Shown: positions 1-9,306 of the stretch, in pieces
Layout of the letters: each line of letters begins with the position of its first letter
How positions within the stretch are numbered: the first letter of the stretch is position 1
NCBI GenBank assembly: GCA_963812775.1
Contig: CAWEWH010000007.1
Location: 1,116,001 to 1,180,000 of the forward strand
Length of the DNA: 64,000 bases
From: CAWEWH01 sp963812775
Lineage (GTDB): Bacteria > Pseudomonadota > Alphaproteobacteria > Rhizobiales > Beijerinckiaceae
Reading direction: 5' to 3'
Translations under genes and position numbers: made by a program
The notes under the pieces: model-generated
The model's database searches: none
Told to the model about the DNA's origin: nothing
The model's input: only the letters and a program-made list of their open reading frames with translations

Positions 1-957
1 GAGATCGGCACAATCGCAAATGCCGTCCTCGCACTCAAGCAGTCGAGCGTCGATGCGGCGCGGCTGCGTCGCGAGCAGGATGAAGCCAAAATGCGCTCCG
101 AAGACGAACGTCGGGCCCTGTTGAGTGAGTTGGCATCGGAGTTCGAGCGGCGCGTCAAGCGCGTCGTCGATGCCGTATCGCAGGCGGCCCTGGCAGTCAG
201 CAGCAACGCTGATCAGGTGGTCAGCATTGCGCAGCAGGCTGGGACCAGCACCGGGACGGCCGCAGCAGCTGCACGCTCGAATTCCGAGAGCATGCGGGCC
301 ATCGCCACCGCGTCAGACCAAATGCTCCAATCGGTGAACGAGATCTCCCGCCAAGTGGTCGTTGCGCACGACATTTCCTCTGCCGCGGTCGCGCATGCAA
401 GCCGCTCCGGCGAGATTGCCCGGTCGCTCACCGAAGCCACGCGTCGCATCGAGGAAGTGGTCGCGCTCATCAGCGGCATTGCCGCACAAACCAACCTCTT
501 GGCTCTCAACGCCACCATCGAGGCGGCGCGGGCTGGTGAGGCGGGCCGCGGATTCGCCGTCGTGGCGTCGGAGGTCAAGACATTGGCGGCCCAGTCGGCA
601 AAGTCGACTGAGGAGATCCAAATTCAAGTGTCGACCATCCAGATGGCGACGGCAGAGGCGGTGAAGCTGATCGAGACAATCGCGACGGTGATTCGCGATG
701 TTTCCGGTATCTCCTCACAAGTCGCCGGCGCGGTGACACAACAAGGCGCCGTTACCCGGGAGATCGTTGCAAACATCGAATCGTCATCGGGAGCCACCGT
801 GCGAATGGCCGCGGATGTGTCCGACCTCGATACGGCGGTGGCCGAGACGGGACGCGCGTCGACCAGCATGCGGGGCGCCGCAAACGAGCTGATGGATCAG
901 GCGAAAGAGCTCAATGCCGCAGCGGACAAGTTCTTGGCGGAGCTGCGAGCCGCCTAA
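1..957 (+). CDS. Methyl-accepting chemotaxis protein, C-terminal part (5' end outside window)
   Basis: Cytoplasmic signalling part of a chemoreceptor that controls the CheA/CheW kinase complex. The frame is open from base 1, so the gene begins upstream; the first residues (EIGTIANAVLALK) look like the end of a HAMP linker. A long coiled-coil methylation region follows, then the conserved hairpin tip with NLLALNATIEAARAGEAGRG (codons about 167-186 of the visible frame), then the return helix to a TAA stop. Sensor domain and membrane segments are not visible. The first internal ATG (base 91) is not the true start. No che genes are adjacent, so this is a scattered receptor gene. It is intact as far as seen, unlike the second receptor at 22,280. 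Confidence 0.93.
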   Translation, partial: EIGTIANAVLALKQSSVDAARLRREQDEAKMRSEDERRALLSELASEFERRVKRVVDAVSQAALAVSSNADQVVSIAQQAGTSTGTAAAAARSNSESMRAIATASDQMLQSVNEISRQVVVAHDISSAAVAHASRSGEIARSLTEATRRIEEVVALISGIAAQTNLLALNATIEAARAGEAGRGFAVVASEVKTLAAQSAKSTEEIQIQVSTIQMATAEAVKLIETIATVIRDVSGISSQVAGAVTQQGAVTREIVANIESSSGATVRMAADVSDLDTAVAETGRASTSMRGAANELMDQAKELNAAADKFLAELRAA

Positions 958-1091
958 CGAGAGTGGACGCATCGGGACGCCTGAGAAACTCAAAGGCGTG
1001 CGCCGCGCCACCGTGTCAGACCGCCTTCTGGAAGCGACTAGGCGAGCCGTCGGGAGCACTGGAAGCTGGAGCCTCGCCGACGGTGAGCACC

Positions 1092-1646
1092 CTAGACAGG
1101 CTTGAGCGGCCAGTGCGGGGCCGGTGGCAGGACGATTCGGATCGTGTCGCCGGGCATCACCTCGCCGCCTTTCAGCACGATGCTCATGATGCCGGCCTTG
1201 CGCACGAGCTGGCCGTCCGCGTCCTTGTCCAGCACCGCCGCCATGAGGCCCGGCTGGAATCGGTCGAGCTGGACGCAGGGGTTGCGCAAGCCGGTCACCT
1301 CGACGACCGCCAGATCGCCGAGGCGCAGCCGCGTGCCGGTCGGCAGGGCGAGGAGATCGATGCCGCGTGTCGTGATGTTCTCGCCCATGTCCCCGGCCGC
1401 GACGGCAAAGCCGGCGCGCTCCAGCTCCTCGTGGAGCTCGGCGTGGATCAGGTGGACCTGGCGTAAATTCGGTTGCGTCGGGTCGCGCGCCACGCGCGAG
1501 CGGTGCTTGACCGTCACTCCCATGTGGGCGTCGCCTTCGACGCCGAGTCCGGCCAGCAGACGTATGAAAGCGTCGGGAGCCTTGTTGAACGTATGCCGGG
1601 GGCCGCGGCTGACGGCCACCACGACGGCGCCTGTGCGCACATCCAT
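1092..1646 (-). CDS. MOSC domain-containing protein
   Basis: Small stand-alone MOSC protein of about 184 residues, related to the C-terminal sulfur-carrier domain of molybdenum cofactor sulfurase and to YiiM-type proteins. The family usually handles sulfur or is linked to molybdoenzymes. The conserved glycine-rich GDMGENITTRGIDL stretch and the LRNPCVQLDRF motif with its invariant cysteine are both present. I chose the ATG at 1646 over the longer frame (to 1727) because AGGAGGG lies 10 nt upstream and the longer N-terminus is arginine-rich and unlike the family. It is convergent with the chemoreceptor and divergent from the FAH-family gene. The physiological substrate is unknown. Confidence 0.85.
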   Translation of the reverse strand: MDVRTGAVVVAVSRGPRHTFNKAPDAFIRLLAGLGVEGDAHMGVTVKHRSRVARDPTQPNLRQVHLIHAELHEELERAGFAVAAGDMGENITTRGIDLLALPTGTRLRLGDLAVVEVTGLRNPCVQLDRFQPGLMAAVLDKDADGQLVRKAGIMSIVLKGGEVMPGDTIRIVLPPAPHWPLKPV

Positions 1647-1701
1647 GGAATCGGTGCCCTCCTGCGGCAGGCCTATGCGCGACCTGGCCGTCACCCTCAA
1701 G

Positions 1702-1729
1702 CCATGGCGCTTGCGGCAAACCGCCATGG
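1702..1729. promoter_or_regulatory. Inverted repeat in the MOSC / FAH divergent region
   Basis: CCATGGCG and CGCCATGG form a perfect 8-bp inverted repeat with a 12-nt spacer, 67 bases before the FAH-family start. Position and symmetry suit an operator for a dimeric regulator of the catabolic island, but no regulator gene is adjacent, so the role is inferred only. Confidence 0.35.
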
Positions 1730-1795
1730 GCGTCTAATCATGGACGTCCAATCAAGAGTGTCTGGTGTTGCAGCAAGCGTTGGGAGGAACAGACC

Positions 1796-2644
1796 ATGAA
1801 GCTGGTGCGCTACGGAAATCCTGGCCAGGAGAAGCCCGGGCTCGTCGACGGCGACGGCACGATCCGCGACCTTTCGAACGTGGTGCCCGACATCAACGGT
1901 GCCATGCTGCGCACGGGCGGGCTCGACAAGATCCGCGGGACCAAGGCCAAGTCGCTGCCGGCGGTGGCCGCCGGCACCCGCCTCGGGCCCTGCATCGGTG
2001 ACGTGCGCCATTTCATCGCCATCGGGCTCAACTACGCCGATCATGCCAAAGAAGCGGGCATGCCGGTCCCGAAGGAGCCCATCGTCTTCTCCAAGGCCAC
2101 GTCCTGCATCGTCGGACCGAACGACAACGTCATGATCCCCAAGTCGTCGCAGAAATGCGACTGGGAGCTGGAGCTTGCCGTCATCATCGGCCGCCGCGCC
2201 TCCTACGTGGCGGCCAACGAGGCGCTGTCCTACGTGGCCGGCTACTGCATCTGCAACGACGTGTCGGAGCGGGAGTGGCAGCAGGAGCGCGGCGGCCAAT
2301 GGATCAAGGGCAAGAGCGCCCCCACCTTCGGGCCGCTCGGGCCATGGTTCGTCACCGCCGACGAGATCCCCGACCCGCAGAACCTCGGCATGTCGCTGCT
2401 GCTCAACGGCAAGCGCCAGCAGTCAGGGTCCACCAAGACGATGATCTTCGGCGTCGAGCACCTCGTCTCATACGTATCGCACTTCATGCTTCTGGAGCCG
2501 GGTGACGTGATCACCACCGGCACGCCGCCAGGCGTTGGCTCGGGCATGAAGCCGCAACAATTCCTGAAGCCAGGCGACACGATGGAGCTCGCCATCGACG
2601 GCCTGGGCACGCAGCGCCAAAGCGTCGTCGCCTGGAGCGGCTGA
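1796..2644 (+). CDS. Fumarylacetoacetate hydrolase family protein
   Basis: Predicted C-C bond hydrolase, hydratase or decarboxylase of the FAH superfamily (282 residues, usual length for the short class acting on acylpyruvates, 2-oxohept-3-enedioate or similar oxo-acids). An N-terminal cap of about 70 residues is followed by the catalytic beta-roll. Metal-ligand residues are visible in the WELELAVIIGR segment (E-x-E), and the TGTPPGVGSGMKP loop near the C-terminus is typical. GGAGG sits 9 nt before the ATG. It leads a run of same-strand catabolic genes up to 6,413, suggesting it opens or cleaves an intermediate of that pathway; the substrate cannot be read from sequence. Confidence 0.9.
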   Translation: MKLVRYGNPGQEKPGLVDGDGTIRDLSNVVPDINGAMLRTGGLDKIRGTKAKSLPAVAAGTRLGPCIGDVRHFIAIGLNYADHAKEAGMPVPKEPIVFSKATSCIVGPNDNVMIPKSSQKCDWELELAVIIGRRASYVAANEALSYVAGYCICNDVSEREWQQERGGQWIKGKSAPTFGPLGPWFVTADEIPDPQNLGMSLLLNGKRQQSGSTKTMIFGVEHLVSYVSHFMLLEPGDVITTGTPPGVGSGMKPQQFLKPGDTMELAIDGLGTQRQSVVAWSG

Positions 2645-2699
2645 TCCCGACGACGCTGCCGCGACATCAACCAGCCAGTCAAGCACGCGAGGCAAACCC

Positions 2700-3953
2700 A
2701 TGCCGCTTCCGGATGTGGATGCGACGAGCCCAAAATATCTGCGCGACAAATACGCCATCGTCGGCGTCGGCGAGACCGAGTACATGCGCGGCTCGGGCCG
2801 CACCACCCGCGCCCTCGGCACGACGGCCATCCGCAACGCCGTCACCGACGCCGGCCTCAAGCCGTCGGACATCGACGGCATGCTCAGCTACCAGTCCGGC
2901 AACTCGACCTTCTCGACCGCGATGGCCGGCGATCTCGGCATGCGGCTCAACTTCTTCATGGATGTGTTTGGCGGCGGCTCCTCGACCGAGGCGCTGATCG
3001 GCATCGCCATCGGGGTCATGGAAGCCGGCATGTGCAAGGCGGTGGTGATCTTCCGGGCCATGAACGGCCACAGCCAGGTGCGCATCGGCGGCACCGGCGC
3101 GCGCGCCGCCGTGCCGGTGGTCGGTGACATGCTGCACAACCGCGCTTATGGCTGGCAGAGCGCCGGCCAGATGTTCGCCCCAACTTTCCTGCGCCACATG
3201 CACGACTACGGCACCAAGCCCGAGCAGGTGGCGATGGTGAAGGTCATTCACAGCGAGCACGCCTCCAGCAATCCGAAGGCCTATTACAAGAAGCGCGTCA
3301 GCGTCGACGAGGTGATCAACAGCCGCATGATCTGCAAGCCGCTGCATCTCCTCGATTGCTGCGTCGAGACCGACAACGCCAACGCCATCGTGGTGACGCG
3401 GGCCGAGCGCGCCAAGGACTGCCGGCATCATCCGGTGCTCATCCGCGGTGTCGTCGGGCGCTGCAACAAGCCGCGCCTCGACATGCACTACCAGCACGGC
3501 CCGATCTCGACGGTGGCCGGCCACTACGCCAAGGACATCCTGTGGCCGAATGCCGGCGTCGGCCCGGAGGATATCGACCTGACCGGCTCCTACGACGCCT
3601 TCACGTTCACCACCATGCTGCAGCTCGAGGATTACGGCTTCTGCAAAAAGGGCGAAGGCGGCCAGTATGTCAGCGACGGCACCATGCGGCTCGGCGGCCG
3701 GCGCCCCAACAACACCTCGGGCGGCCACCTCTGCGAGGGTTACACGCACGGCATGAACATGGTGATCGAGAACGTCCGCCAGCTGCGCCACGACGTGGAC
3801 GATTCCTGCCCGGTCGGCCCGGACGGCAAGCGCCGGCACACACACGACTACCGCGAGGGCGGCTGCCGCCAGGTAAAGGATTGCGAGGTCAGCGCCAATC
3901 TCGGCTGGGCCATGCCGGGCACCGGCTCGGCCATGGTCATGCGGCGCGGTTAA
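2700..3953 (+). CDS. Thiolase-like (SCP-x / lipid-transfer type) acyl-CoA enzyme
   Basis: Thiolase-fold protein of 417 residues in the non-decarboxylating SCP2/Ltp group. It opens with the typical YAIVGVGETEYMRG strand and has the C-terminal NTSGGHLCEGYTHG signature. At the position of the classical nucleophilic cysteine it reads DVFGGGSSTEALIG, so it lacks that cysteine and is unlikely to be an ordinary acetyl-CoA acetyltransferase. Relatives of this class, such as Ltp2 in steroid side-chain breakdown, act as retro-aldolases in complex with a DUF35 partner. A DUF35 gene follows 14 nt later, and the same pair recurs at 9,307-10,940. Aldolase or thiolase activity is inference. Confidence 0.85.
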   Translation: MPLPDVDATSPKYLRDKYAIVGVGETEYMRGSGRTTRALGTTAIRNAVTDAGLKPSDIDGMLSYQSGNSTFSTAMAGDLGMRLNFFMDVFGGGSSTEALIGIAIGVMEAGMCKAVVIFRAMNGHSQVRIGGTGARAAVPVVGDMLHNRAYGWQSAGQMFAPTFLRHMHDYGTKPEQVAMVKVIHSEHASSNPKAYYKKRVSVDEVINSRMICKPLHLLDCCVETDNANAIVVTRAERAKDCRHHPVLIRGVVGRCNKPRLDMHYQHGPISTVAGHYAKDILWPNAGVGPEDIDLTGSYDAFTFTTMLQLEDYGFCKKGEGGQYVSDGTMRLGGRRPNNTSGGHLCEGYTHGMNMVIENVRQLRHDVDDSCPVGPDGKRRHTHDYREGGCRQVKDCEVSANLGWAMPGTGSAMVMRRG

Positions 3954-3967
3954 GGCAGGAGCAGTTC

Positions 3968-4487
3968 ATGACCATCCAAGGCAACTATATCGGCATGGCG
4001 CTCGAGGTCAGCGACCTCGACGTGGAGAACGTCGAATATTTCCGCCACTGCGCCGCGCACGACTATCACCTGCAGCGCTGCGACGACTGCGCCCTTGTCC
4101 GCTATCCGCCGACTACCGCCTGCCCGTGGTGCGCCAGTCCCAAGTCGAGCTGGGTGGCGGTCGAGGCCAAGGGCACGGTGCACTCCTACGTGGAGGTCCA
4201 TCACGCCATCCAGCCGGCCTTCAAGTCGAAGCTTCCCTACATGATCCTGCTCGTCGACCTCGACACCCAGAAGGGCAAGCCGAGCGAGCATGAGGCGCTG
4301 CGCGTCGTCGGCAATCTCTGCGACAACGAAGGGCGAGCTGGCAGCGGCCGACGTGGTCAAGAAGGTCGGCATCGGCACCCGCGTCAACATGGTGTTCGCC
4401 GACGTGGCACCGGGACTGTCGATCCCGCACTGGACGATCGACGAGGCGGCGAAGCAGCCCGCCAACCCCTGGCGCTACCCGGACTAA
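3968..4487 (+). CDS. Zn-ribbon/OB-fold DUF35 protein, one frameshift
   Basis: Acyl-CoA-associated OB-fold protein (DUF35 family), the usual partner of SCP-x-type thiolases. A rubredoxin-like zinc knuckle CDDCALVRYPPTTACPWC is followed by the OB barrel (GTVHSYVEVHH onward). The start has AGGAG 6 nt upstream. The frame breaks at about 4,330-4,334 after CDNEG; the rest (ELAAADVVKKVGIGTRVNMV to NPWRYPD) continues one frame over and ends at a natural TAA. A single inserted base explains this. The complete protein would be about 172 residues, normal for the family. It probably forms a heteromer with the thiolase-like protein just upstream. Confidence 0.8.
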
Positions 4488-4573
4488 GGGGCGCACACTA
4501 GAGGGCGGACGCGCGCCTGCCCTCCCCGGCCGGCCGTCGGCGCCACGCACGTTCAACGCGGGAGAACGACCCG

Positions 4574-5470
4574 ATGCCAGAACAGATCGCGGTTGTCGGC
4601 ATGGGACAGATGGGCTCCGGCATGGCCGGGCGCCTGCGCGACAGCGGCTACGACGTGGTGGGCTACGACATCAGCGCCGAGGCGCGCGCCCGGCTCGCGC
4701 GCGACGGCTTTCACATGGCTTCCAGCATCGCGGAGGCGCTGGCGGGGCGCAAGACCGTGCTGTCGAGCCTGCCCGACCCCAAGGCCGTGCGCGACGCCTG
4801 GCTCGGCGATGGCGGTATCGTCGCCCATGCCGAAACGGGCACCTTGTGCATCGAGCTCAGCACCATCGACCCCCAGACCATGCGCGATGCCGCCGAGGCC
4901 GCCTCAGCGCGCGGCCTTGCGGTCATCGATTGTCCGGTGAGCGGCAGCCCGGCCGAGGCCGGCGCCGGCAAGCTCGTGCTCATCGTCGGCGGCGACAAGA
5001 ACGACGTCGCCCGCGCCGAACCGTTGCTGAAGGTTCTGGGCACCGACTGGAAGCACACCGGCCCCGCCGGCACCGCCAAGGTGGTCAAGCTCGTCAACAA
5101 CATGATGGCGATGGGCAACGTCCTGGTGGCGGCCGAAGCGTTCGCGCTGGGCGTGGCGGCCGGCGTCGAGCCGGCGAAGCTCTACGAGGTCCTGTCGGTG
5201 AGCGGCGGGCGCTCGCACCATTTCACCAAACGCTTCCCCAACGCGCTGAAGGGCGACTTCAGCCCCGGCTTCAAGATGGAGCTCGGCGAAAAGGACCTGG
5301 CGCTCGCCGTCGACCTCGGCCGCAGCATGCGCCTGCCGACGCCGACCGCCTCGGCGGTGCGCGAGCTCTATGCGCTTGCCCTGGCGGAGGGCTTTCGCGG
5401 CCAGGACATCGTCGCGTTGCTCGCCATGTATCAGCGCTGGGCGCAATCGAACAGCAACGCCAAGACCTGA
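4574..5470 (+). CDS. NAD(P)-dependent oxidoreductase, 3-hydroxyisobutyrate dehydrogenase family
   Basis: Beta-hydroxyacid dehydrogenase of 298 residues. The N-terminal Rossmann fold carries VGMGQMGSGMAG, the cofactor loop of this family. The substrate motif is around VSGSPAEAGAGKLVLIVGG, and the catalytic lysine is expected in GTAKVVKLVNNMMAMG (about residue 170). The helical C-terminal domain has the KDLALAVDLGRSMRLPTP stretch seen in tartronate semialdehyde and hydroxyisobutyrate dehydrogenases. Such enzymes reversibly oxidise a 3-hydroxy acid to a semialdehyde. It sits in the catabolic run, with the lyase gene starting 17 nt downstream, so the two probably act in sequence. Exact substrate unknown. 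Confidence 0.88.
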   Translation: MPEQIAVVGMGQMGSGMAGRLRDSGYDVVGYDISAEARARLARDGFHMASSIAEALAGRKTVLSSLPDPKAVRDAWLGDGGIVAHAETGTLCIELSTIDPQTMRDAAEAASARGLAVIDCPVSGSPAEAGAGKLVLIVGGDKNDVARAEPLLKVLGTDWKHTGPAGTAKVVKLVNNMMAMGNVLVAAEAFALGVAAGVEPAKLYEVLSVSGGRSHHFTKRFPNALKGDFSPGFKMELGEKDLALAVDLGRSMRLPTPTASAVRELYALALAEGFRGQDIVALLAMYQRWAQSNSNAKT

Positions 5471-5486
5471 CCGGCAGGAGGACCGC

Positions 5487-6413
5487 ATGACGTATCTGTT
5501 GGCCAGCGCGCTGCCGCAGGAAGCTGCCGGGCTCCGCCTGCGCAAGCTCCTGCAACGCCCCGGCATCCTGCGCATGCCCGGCGCCTATAATGGGCTCGCG
5601 GCCCGGCAGGCCAAGGCGGCGGGGTTCGAGGCGCTCTACCTGTCGGGTGGAGCAATGTCGGCCTCGATGGGCCTTCCCGATCTCGGCGTCATGACCTTGG
5701 AGGACGTGTGCGTCTTCGTGCGGCAGGTGTCGCGCGCCGCACAGCTCCCCGTCCTTGTCGACGGCGACACGGGGTTCGGCGAGGCCTTGAACGTCATGCA
5801 CATGGTGCGCGCCTTCGAGGACGCGGGCGCCGCGGCCGTCCAGATCGAGGACCAGCAGCTGCCGAAGAAATGCGGCCACCTCAACGACAAGAAGCTCGTG
5901 CGGCCGGACGAGATGGCGGCGAAGATCGCCGCCGCCGCCAAGGCGCGCCGGCATCTCTACATCGTGGCGCGCACCGATGCGGCCGAAAGCGAAGGCCTGC
6001 CCGGCGCCATCGCGCGGGCGCGGCTCTATATGGAAGCCGGCGCCGACGCCATCTTCCCCGAGGCGCTGCACGACGCGGACGCCTTCCGGACATTTGCAGA
6101 GGCCGTCAAGGCGCCGCTCCTCGCCAACATGACGGAATTCGGCCGCAGCCCCGCCGTCACGGCGGATGAATTGCAGGCGCTCGGCTACAAAATGGTGATC
6201 TGGCCGGTGAGCGCGCTGCGCATGGCCGCCAAGGCGCACGCCGACCTCTATGCCGGCATCGTCCGCGACGGCGGCACGCATCGCTTCCTCGAGCGCATGC
6301 AGACGCGAGCCGAGCTCTACGAGACGATCGGCTATCACGACTTCGAAGCGCTCGACTCCTCCATTGTCGCCTCGGTGGTCCCCGAGACGCCGCGCCAGGC
6401 CGCCAAACGCTAG
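5487..6413 (+). CDS. Isocitrate lyase / PEP mutase family enzyme (methylisocitrate lyase-like)
   Basis: TIM-barrel C-C lyase of 308 residues. The hallmark loop PKKCGHLNDKKLV contains the catalytic cysteine and is the signature of isocitrate/methylisocitrate lyases; VDGDTGFGEAL supplies metal ligands and IVARTDAAESEG is the usual barrel strand. It likely cleaves a 2-methylisocitrate- or dimethylmalate-type acid into a 2-oxoacid plus succinate or a relative. I chose the ATG at 5487 because AGGAGG lies just upstream and the residues before it are out of family. A PrpF-family isomerase is encoded 1.5 kb away on the other strand, supporting a methylcitrate-like pathway. Its stop overlaps the convergent flavoprotein remnant by 3-4 nt. 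Confidence 0.87.
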   Translation: MTYLLASALPQEAAGLRLRKLLQRPGILRMPGAYNGLAARQAKAAGFEALYLSGGAMSASMGLPDLGVMTLEDVCVFVRQVSRAAQLPVLVDGDTGFGEALNVMHMVRAFEDAGAAAVQIEDQQLPKKCGHLNDKKLVRPDEMAAKIAAAAKARRHLYIVARTDAAESEGLPGAIARARLYMEAGADAIFPEALHDADAFRTFAEAVKAPLLANMTEFGRSPAVTADELQALGYKMVIWPVSALRMAAKAHADLYAGIVRDGGTHRFLERMQTRAELYETIGYHDFEALDSSIVASVVPETPRQAAKR

Positions 6414-7922
6414 CTGTTTCTACGGCGCGCGGCGCTCTGTCCGGCAAGCCGACCGAACACGGCGCCCGACATGAGCCCGGCGCCGCCGAGATAGTTGCCG
6501 TAGAAGATGCCGCCGACCAGCTCGCCCGCCGCATACAGCCCGGGAATGGGCCGGTCGCTTCAGGTCCAGCACCTCGCCGAGATCGTTGATGCGCAGGCCG
6601 CCGAACGTGAAGGTGATGCCGCAGGTCACGACGAAGCCGCTATAGGGCGGCTAGTCGATCGGCAGCGCCCAGTTGGATTTCGGCGGCGAGATGCCCTTCG
6701 TCTTCTTGCCGTCGAGGATCGCCGGGTTGTAATCGCCCGGCTGGCAGGCGGCGTTGAACTCGCGCACGGTTCGCACGAGGCCTTCGACATCGATATCGAG
6801 CTTCCTGCGCCAGCTCCTCGATGCGTGTTGGCTTCCGCCTTGGTCACCTGCTTGATGCGGTACTCGTCGCGCACCATGCCGATGGTCTTGGCGTCGAAGA
6901 TCTGCACCGCAGCGCGCTGCGGCTGCTTCATGATCTCGCGGCCGTACTTGGCGTAGGTGTGGTTGCGATAGTCGGCGCCCTCGTCGACGAAGCGCTCGCC
7001 CTGCATGTTGACGACGATGCCGATCGGGTAGGAGTGCTTCTGGAAATTGTCGAGGACGACGCGATCGCCGAAGGGCGGCGCGCTGATGTCCCAGGCACGG
7101 CATGGCAGGTGGACCAGCCGCCGAAGGGCTGGGCGCCGATGTCGAGCGCGGCGCGGATGCCGTCGCCGGTGTTGTGGCGCGTGCCGCGCACCCGGCACAG
7201 CTCCCAGCCCGGCCCGAGATAGCGCACGCGCATCTCCGGATTGGCCTCGAAGCCGCCGCAGGCCAGCACAACGGCGCGCGCGTGCACGTCCTCGAAGCCG
7301 TCGGGTCCCTTGACCGTGACGCCGGTGACGGCGCCGCGCCGGTCCTGGATGCAGGCGCACCAGGCCCGTGTCGTAGCGGATCTCGATGCCGATGCGCTCC
7401 GCGGCCTTGATGAGCTGGTCGACGAGGCCCATAGCCGCCGCCGACCGCCTCGATGTTCACCCCGCCGTAGAAGTGGTGCTTGCCGTCGACCTTGTAGGAC
7501 TGGCGGCCGAACATCGGGATGAAGCGCACGCTTCTGGCTGCGCATCCAGCGCATGGTCTCGCGCGACCGGCCGATCAGGATCTCGGCCAGCTCGTCGTCG
7601 GAATTGTCCTCGGTCACCCGCATCAGGTCGTCGAAGAACGTCTTTTTCGGCAGCGGCGGCAGCACGATCTGATCGGCTTCGGCCGGGTGACAGGTCGTCG
7701 AGAATGTCCTTGCGCAGATCCGTCGAGCCCGTCGTGCACGAAGCGGAAGCCGCCGGCGGTGAACAGCGAGTTGCCGCCGCGCTCCTCGAGCGGCGCCTTC
7801 TCCAGCATCAGCACCGTGGCGCCCTGCTCTGCCGCCGACAGCGCCGCGCAGATCGCCGCATTGCCGGCCCCGACCACGATGACGTCGTAGATGGCGGATT
7901 GCTTGGCGGTGGCGTCACCCAT
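6410..7922 (-). pseudogene. FAD-dependent dehydrogenase (fumarate reductase/tricarballylate dehydrogenase-like), many frameshifts
   Basis: Conceptual flavoprotein of about 500 residues in the succinate dehydrogenase/fumarate reductase flavoprotein family. Homologous pieces run in order across all three frames: the FAD loop VVGAGNAAICAALSAAE with GGNSLFTAGGF, then DDLMRVTEDNSDDELAEIL, GLVDQLIKAAERIGIEI, AVVLACGGFEANPEM, GERFVDEGADYRNHTYAKYG, CGITFTFGGLRIN and finally AAGELVGGIFYGNYLGGAG. Joining them needs one-base insertions near 7720, 7686, 7528, 7429, 7350, 6825, 6805 and 6555, a one-base deletion near 7097, and reading through a TAG at 6651-6653. Codon choice is still normal. The start is 10 nt after the PrpF-family stop, so the two form an operon. 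Either a recent pseudogene or a poorly sequenced patch. Confidence 0.85.
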
Positions 7923-7932
7923 CGCGTTCCTC

Positions 7933-9081
7933 CTACGGCGCCCGGTAAAGGACGTTGCCTTCGAAGAGGCGCCTGGCGCTGCGATAGACGGCGCCGTACT
8001 CGGCCTTCATGGCGGCTGCCGACGCGCCAGCCACGACGCTGGCATCTACCAGCGTCACGCCCGATGGGTGTGCGATACGCAGCGGGCCGGTCACGGCGCC
8101 GGCGGCTTGATGCGCCACGCTGCCCGGCACGCGCGCCGCGACGGCGAGGCAAATTGACCCCGTGATCGGCACGGCACGATGCGGCTGGCCGACCGACAAC
8201 ATGCGGATCAAGATGTCCGCGTCGCCGGCCGCAAGCTCGCGCCCCGACAAGGCACGGGCCGGGCGCGGCCCACACAGCATGGCGACTTTCGGGACGCTGG
8301 CGATGCGCGCCGCTGCCTCGAGGTCGGGCGCGATGCCCATGGCGACGGAGGCAGCGCAGCGGATCGCCTCCATCGCGCCGAGGAAGGCGCGGTCATTGTC
8401 GAGCACGTCCGGCAGTTCGGTGCCGCGCTTGCCGATCGCGGCGGCGTCCACGAAGACGCACGGATTGGCAGCGTCGACGCAAGACGCCTCGATGGTGCCG
8501 AGCCCCGGAACGCTGAGGCGATCGCGCACCTGTCCCGTGGGCAGGAGCTTGCCCGTCTTGGCGCCGCCGGGATCGAGAAATTCCAGCTTTATCGGTGCTG
8601 ACTTGCCGGCGATGCCGTCGATTTCCAGGTCGCCGTTGGCGGCCAACAGGCCATCCTCTACGGGGAAGCGCGCCACAATGATCTTTGAGGTGTTGGTGTT
8701 GTGGATGCGCACCATCGCGTCGCCGTTGCGCGGCGCGGGGATGAGCCCTTCTTCGACAGCGAACGGCCCGATGGCCGACGACATGTTTCCGCAATTGCCG
8801 CTGTAGTCGACGGAAGCCTCGCGGACGGCGATCTGCGCGAAGGTGTAGTCGACGTCGGCATCCGGCCGGCTCGGCGGCCCAACGACGCACACCTTCGATA
8901 GCGATGAGATGCCGCCGCCCATGCCATCGAGCTGGCGGCCGCTCGGATCGGGCGAGCCTATCACCTGCAGGAAGATCGGGTCCCAGCTCTTGCGATTGGC
9001 CGGGAGATCGCTCTGCAGGAACATGACGGCCTTGGACGTGCCGCCGCGCATGAAGGCCGCCTTGAGGCGCAGGTTTGGCAT
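7933..9081 (-). CDS. PrpF-family isomerase/tautomerase (methylaconitate or oxalomesaconate type)
   Basis: Cofactor-free isomerase of the diaminopimelate-epimerase fold, 382 residues, usual for PrpF and 4-oxalomesaconate tautomerase. The N-terminal MRGGTSKAVMF motif and the NCGNMSSAIGPFAVEEG motif carry the residues used for proton transfer in the family. The start is the ATG at 9081 with GGAG 5-8 nt upstream; the frame stays open much further upstream by chance and that part is antisense to the thiolase gene. It is the first gene of a two-gene minus-strand unit with the flavoprotein. With the lyase at 5,487 it suggests breakdown of a tricarboxylic or aconitate-like acid. Confidence 0.88.
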   Translation of the reverse strand: MPNLRLKAAFMRGGTSKAVMFLQSDLPANRKSWDPIFLQVIGSPDPSGRQLDGMGGGISSLSKVCVVGPPSRPDADVDYTFAQIAVREASVDYSGNCGNMSSAIGPFAVEEGLIPAPRNGDAMVRIHNTNTSKIIVARFPVEDGLLAANGDLEIDGIAGKSAPIKLEFLDPGGAKTGKLLPTGQVRDRLSVPGLGTIEASCVDAANPCVFVDAAAIGKRGTELPDVLDNDRAFLGAMEAIRCAASVAMGIAPDLEAAARIASVPKVAMLCGPRPARALSGRELAAGDADILIRMLSVGQPHRAVPITGSICLAVAARVPGSVAHQAAGAVTGPLRIAHPSGVTLVDASVVAGASAAAMKAEYGAVYRSARRLFEGNVLYRAP

Positions 9082-9306
9082 TTGCTTCTCCGGGCCCGCG
9101 ACGCGCTGCCCCGGGCCGCAACGCAGCGAGGCAATCCACCGGGTTTTGTCGATCCTGGCGCGGCTGAAATCAAGGCGCCTGCGCGCATAGATGCGTTCCG
9201 TGGCGGCTGATTGCCTAACGGGATCGCCTCCCCTAAGACGAAACGACTTCAATGGCGACGCCAGTCCGCGCGGCAAGCGGAGCAAACCGGGAAGAGACGT
9301 GCCGAG

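Noticed and set aside
784..1719. Long minus-strand frame over the chemoreceptor end and MOSC gene.
   Set aside because: Low-complexity Arg/Gly/Ala composition typical of a shadow frame in GC-rich DNA; the MOSC frame has clear motifs.
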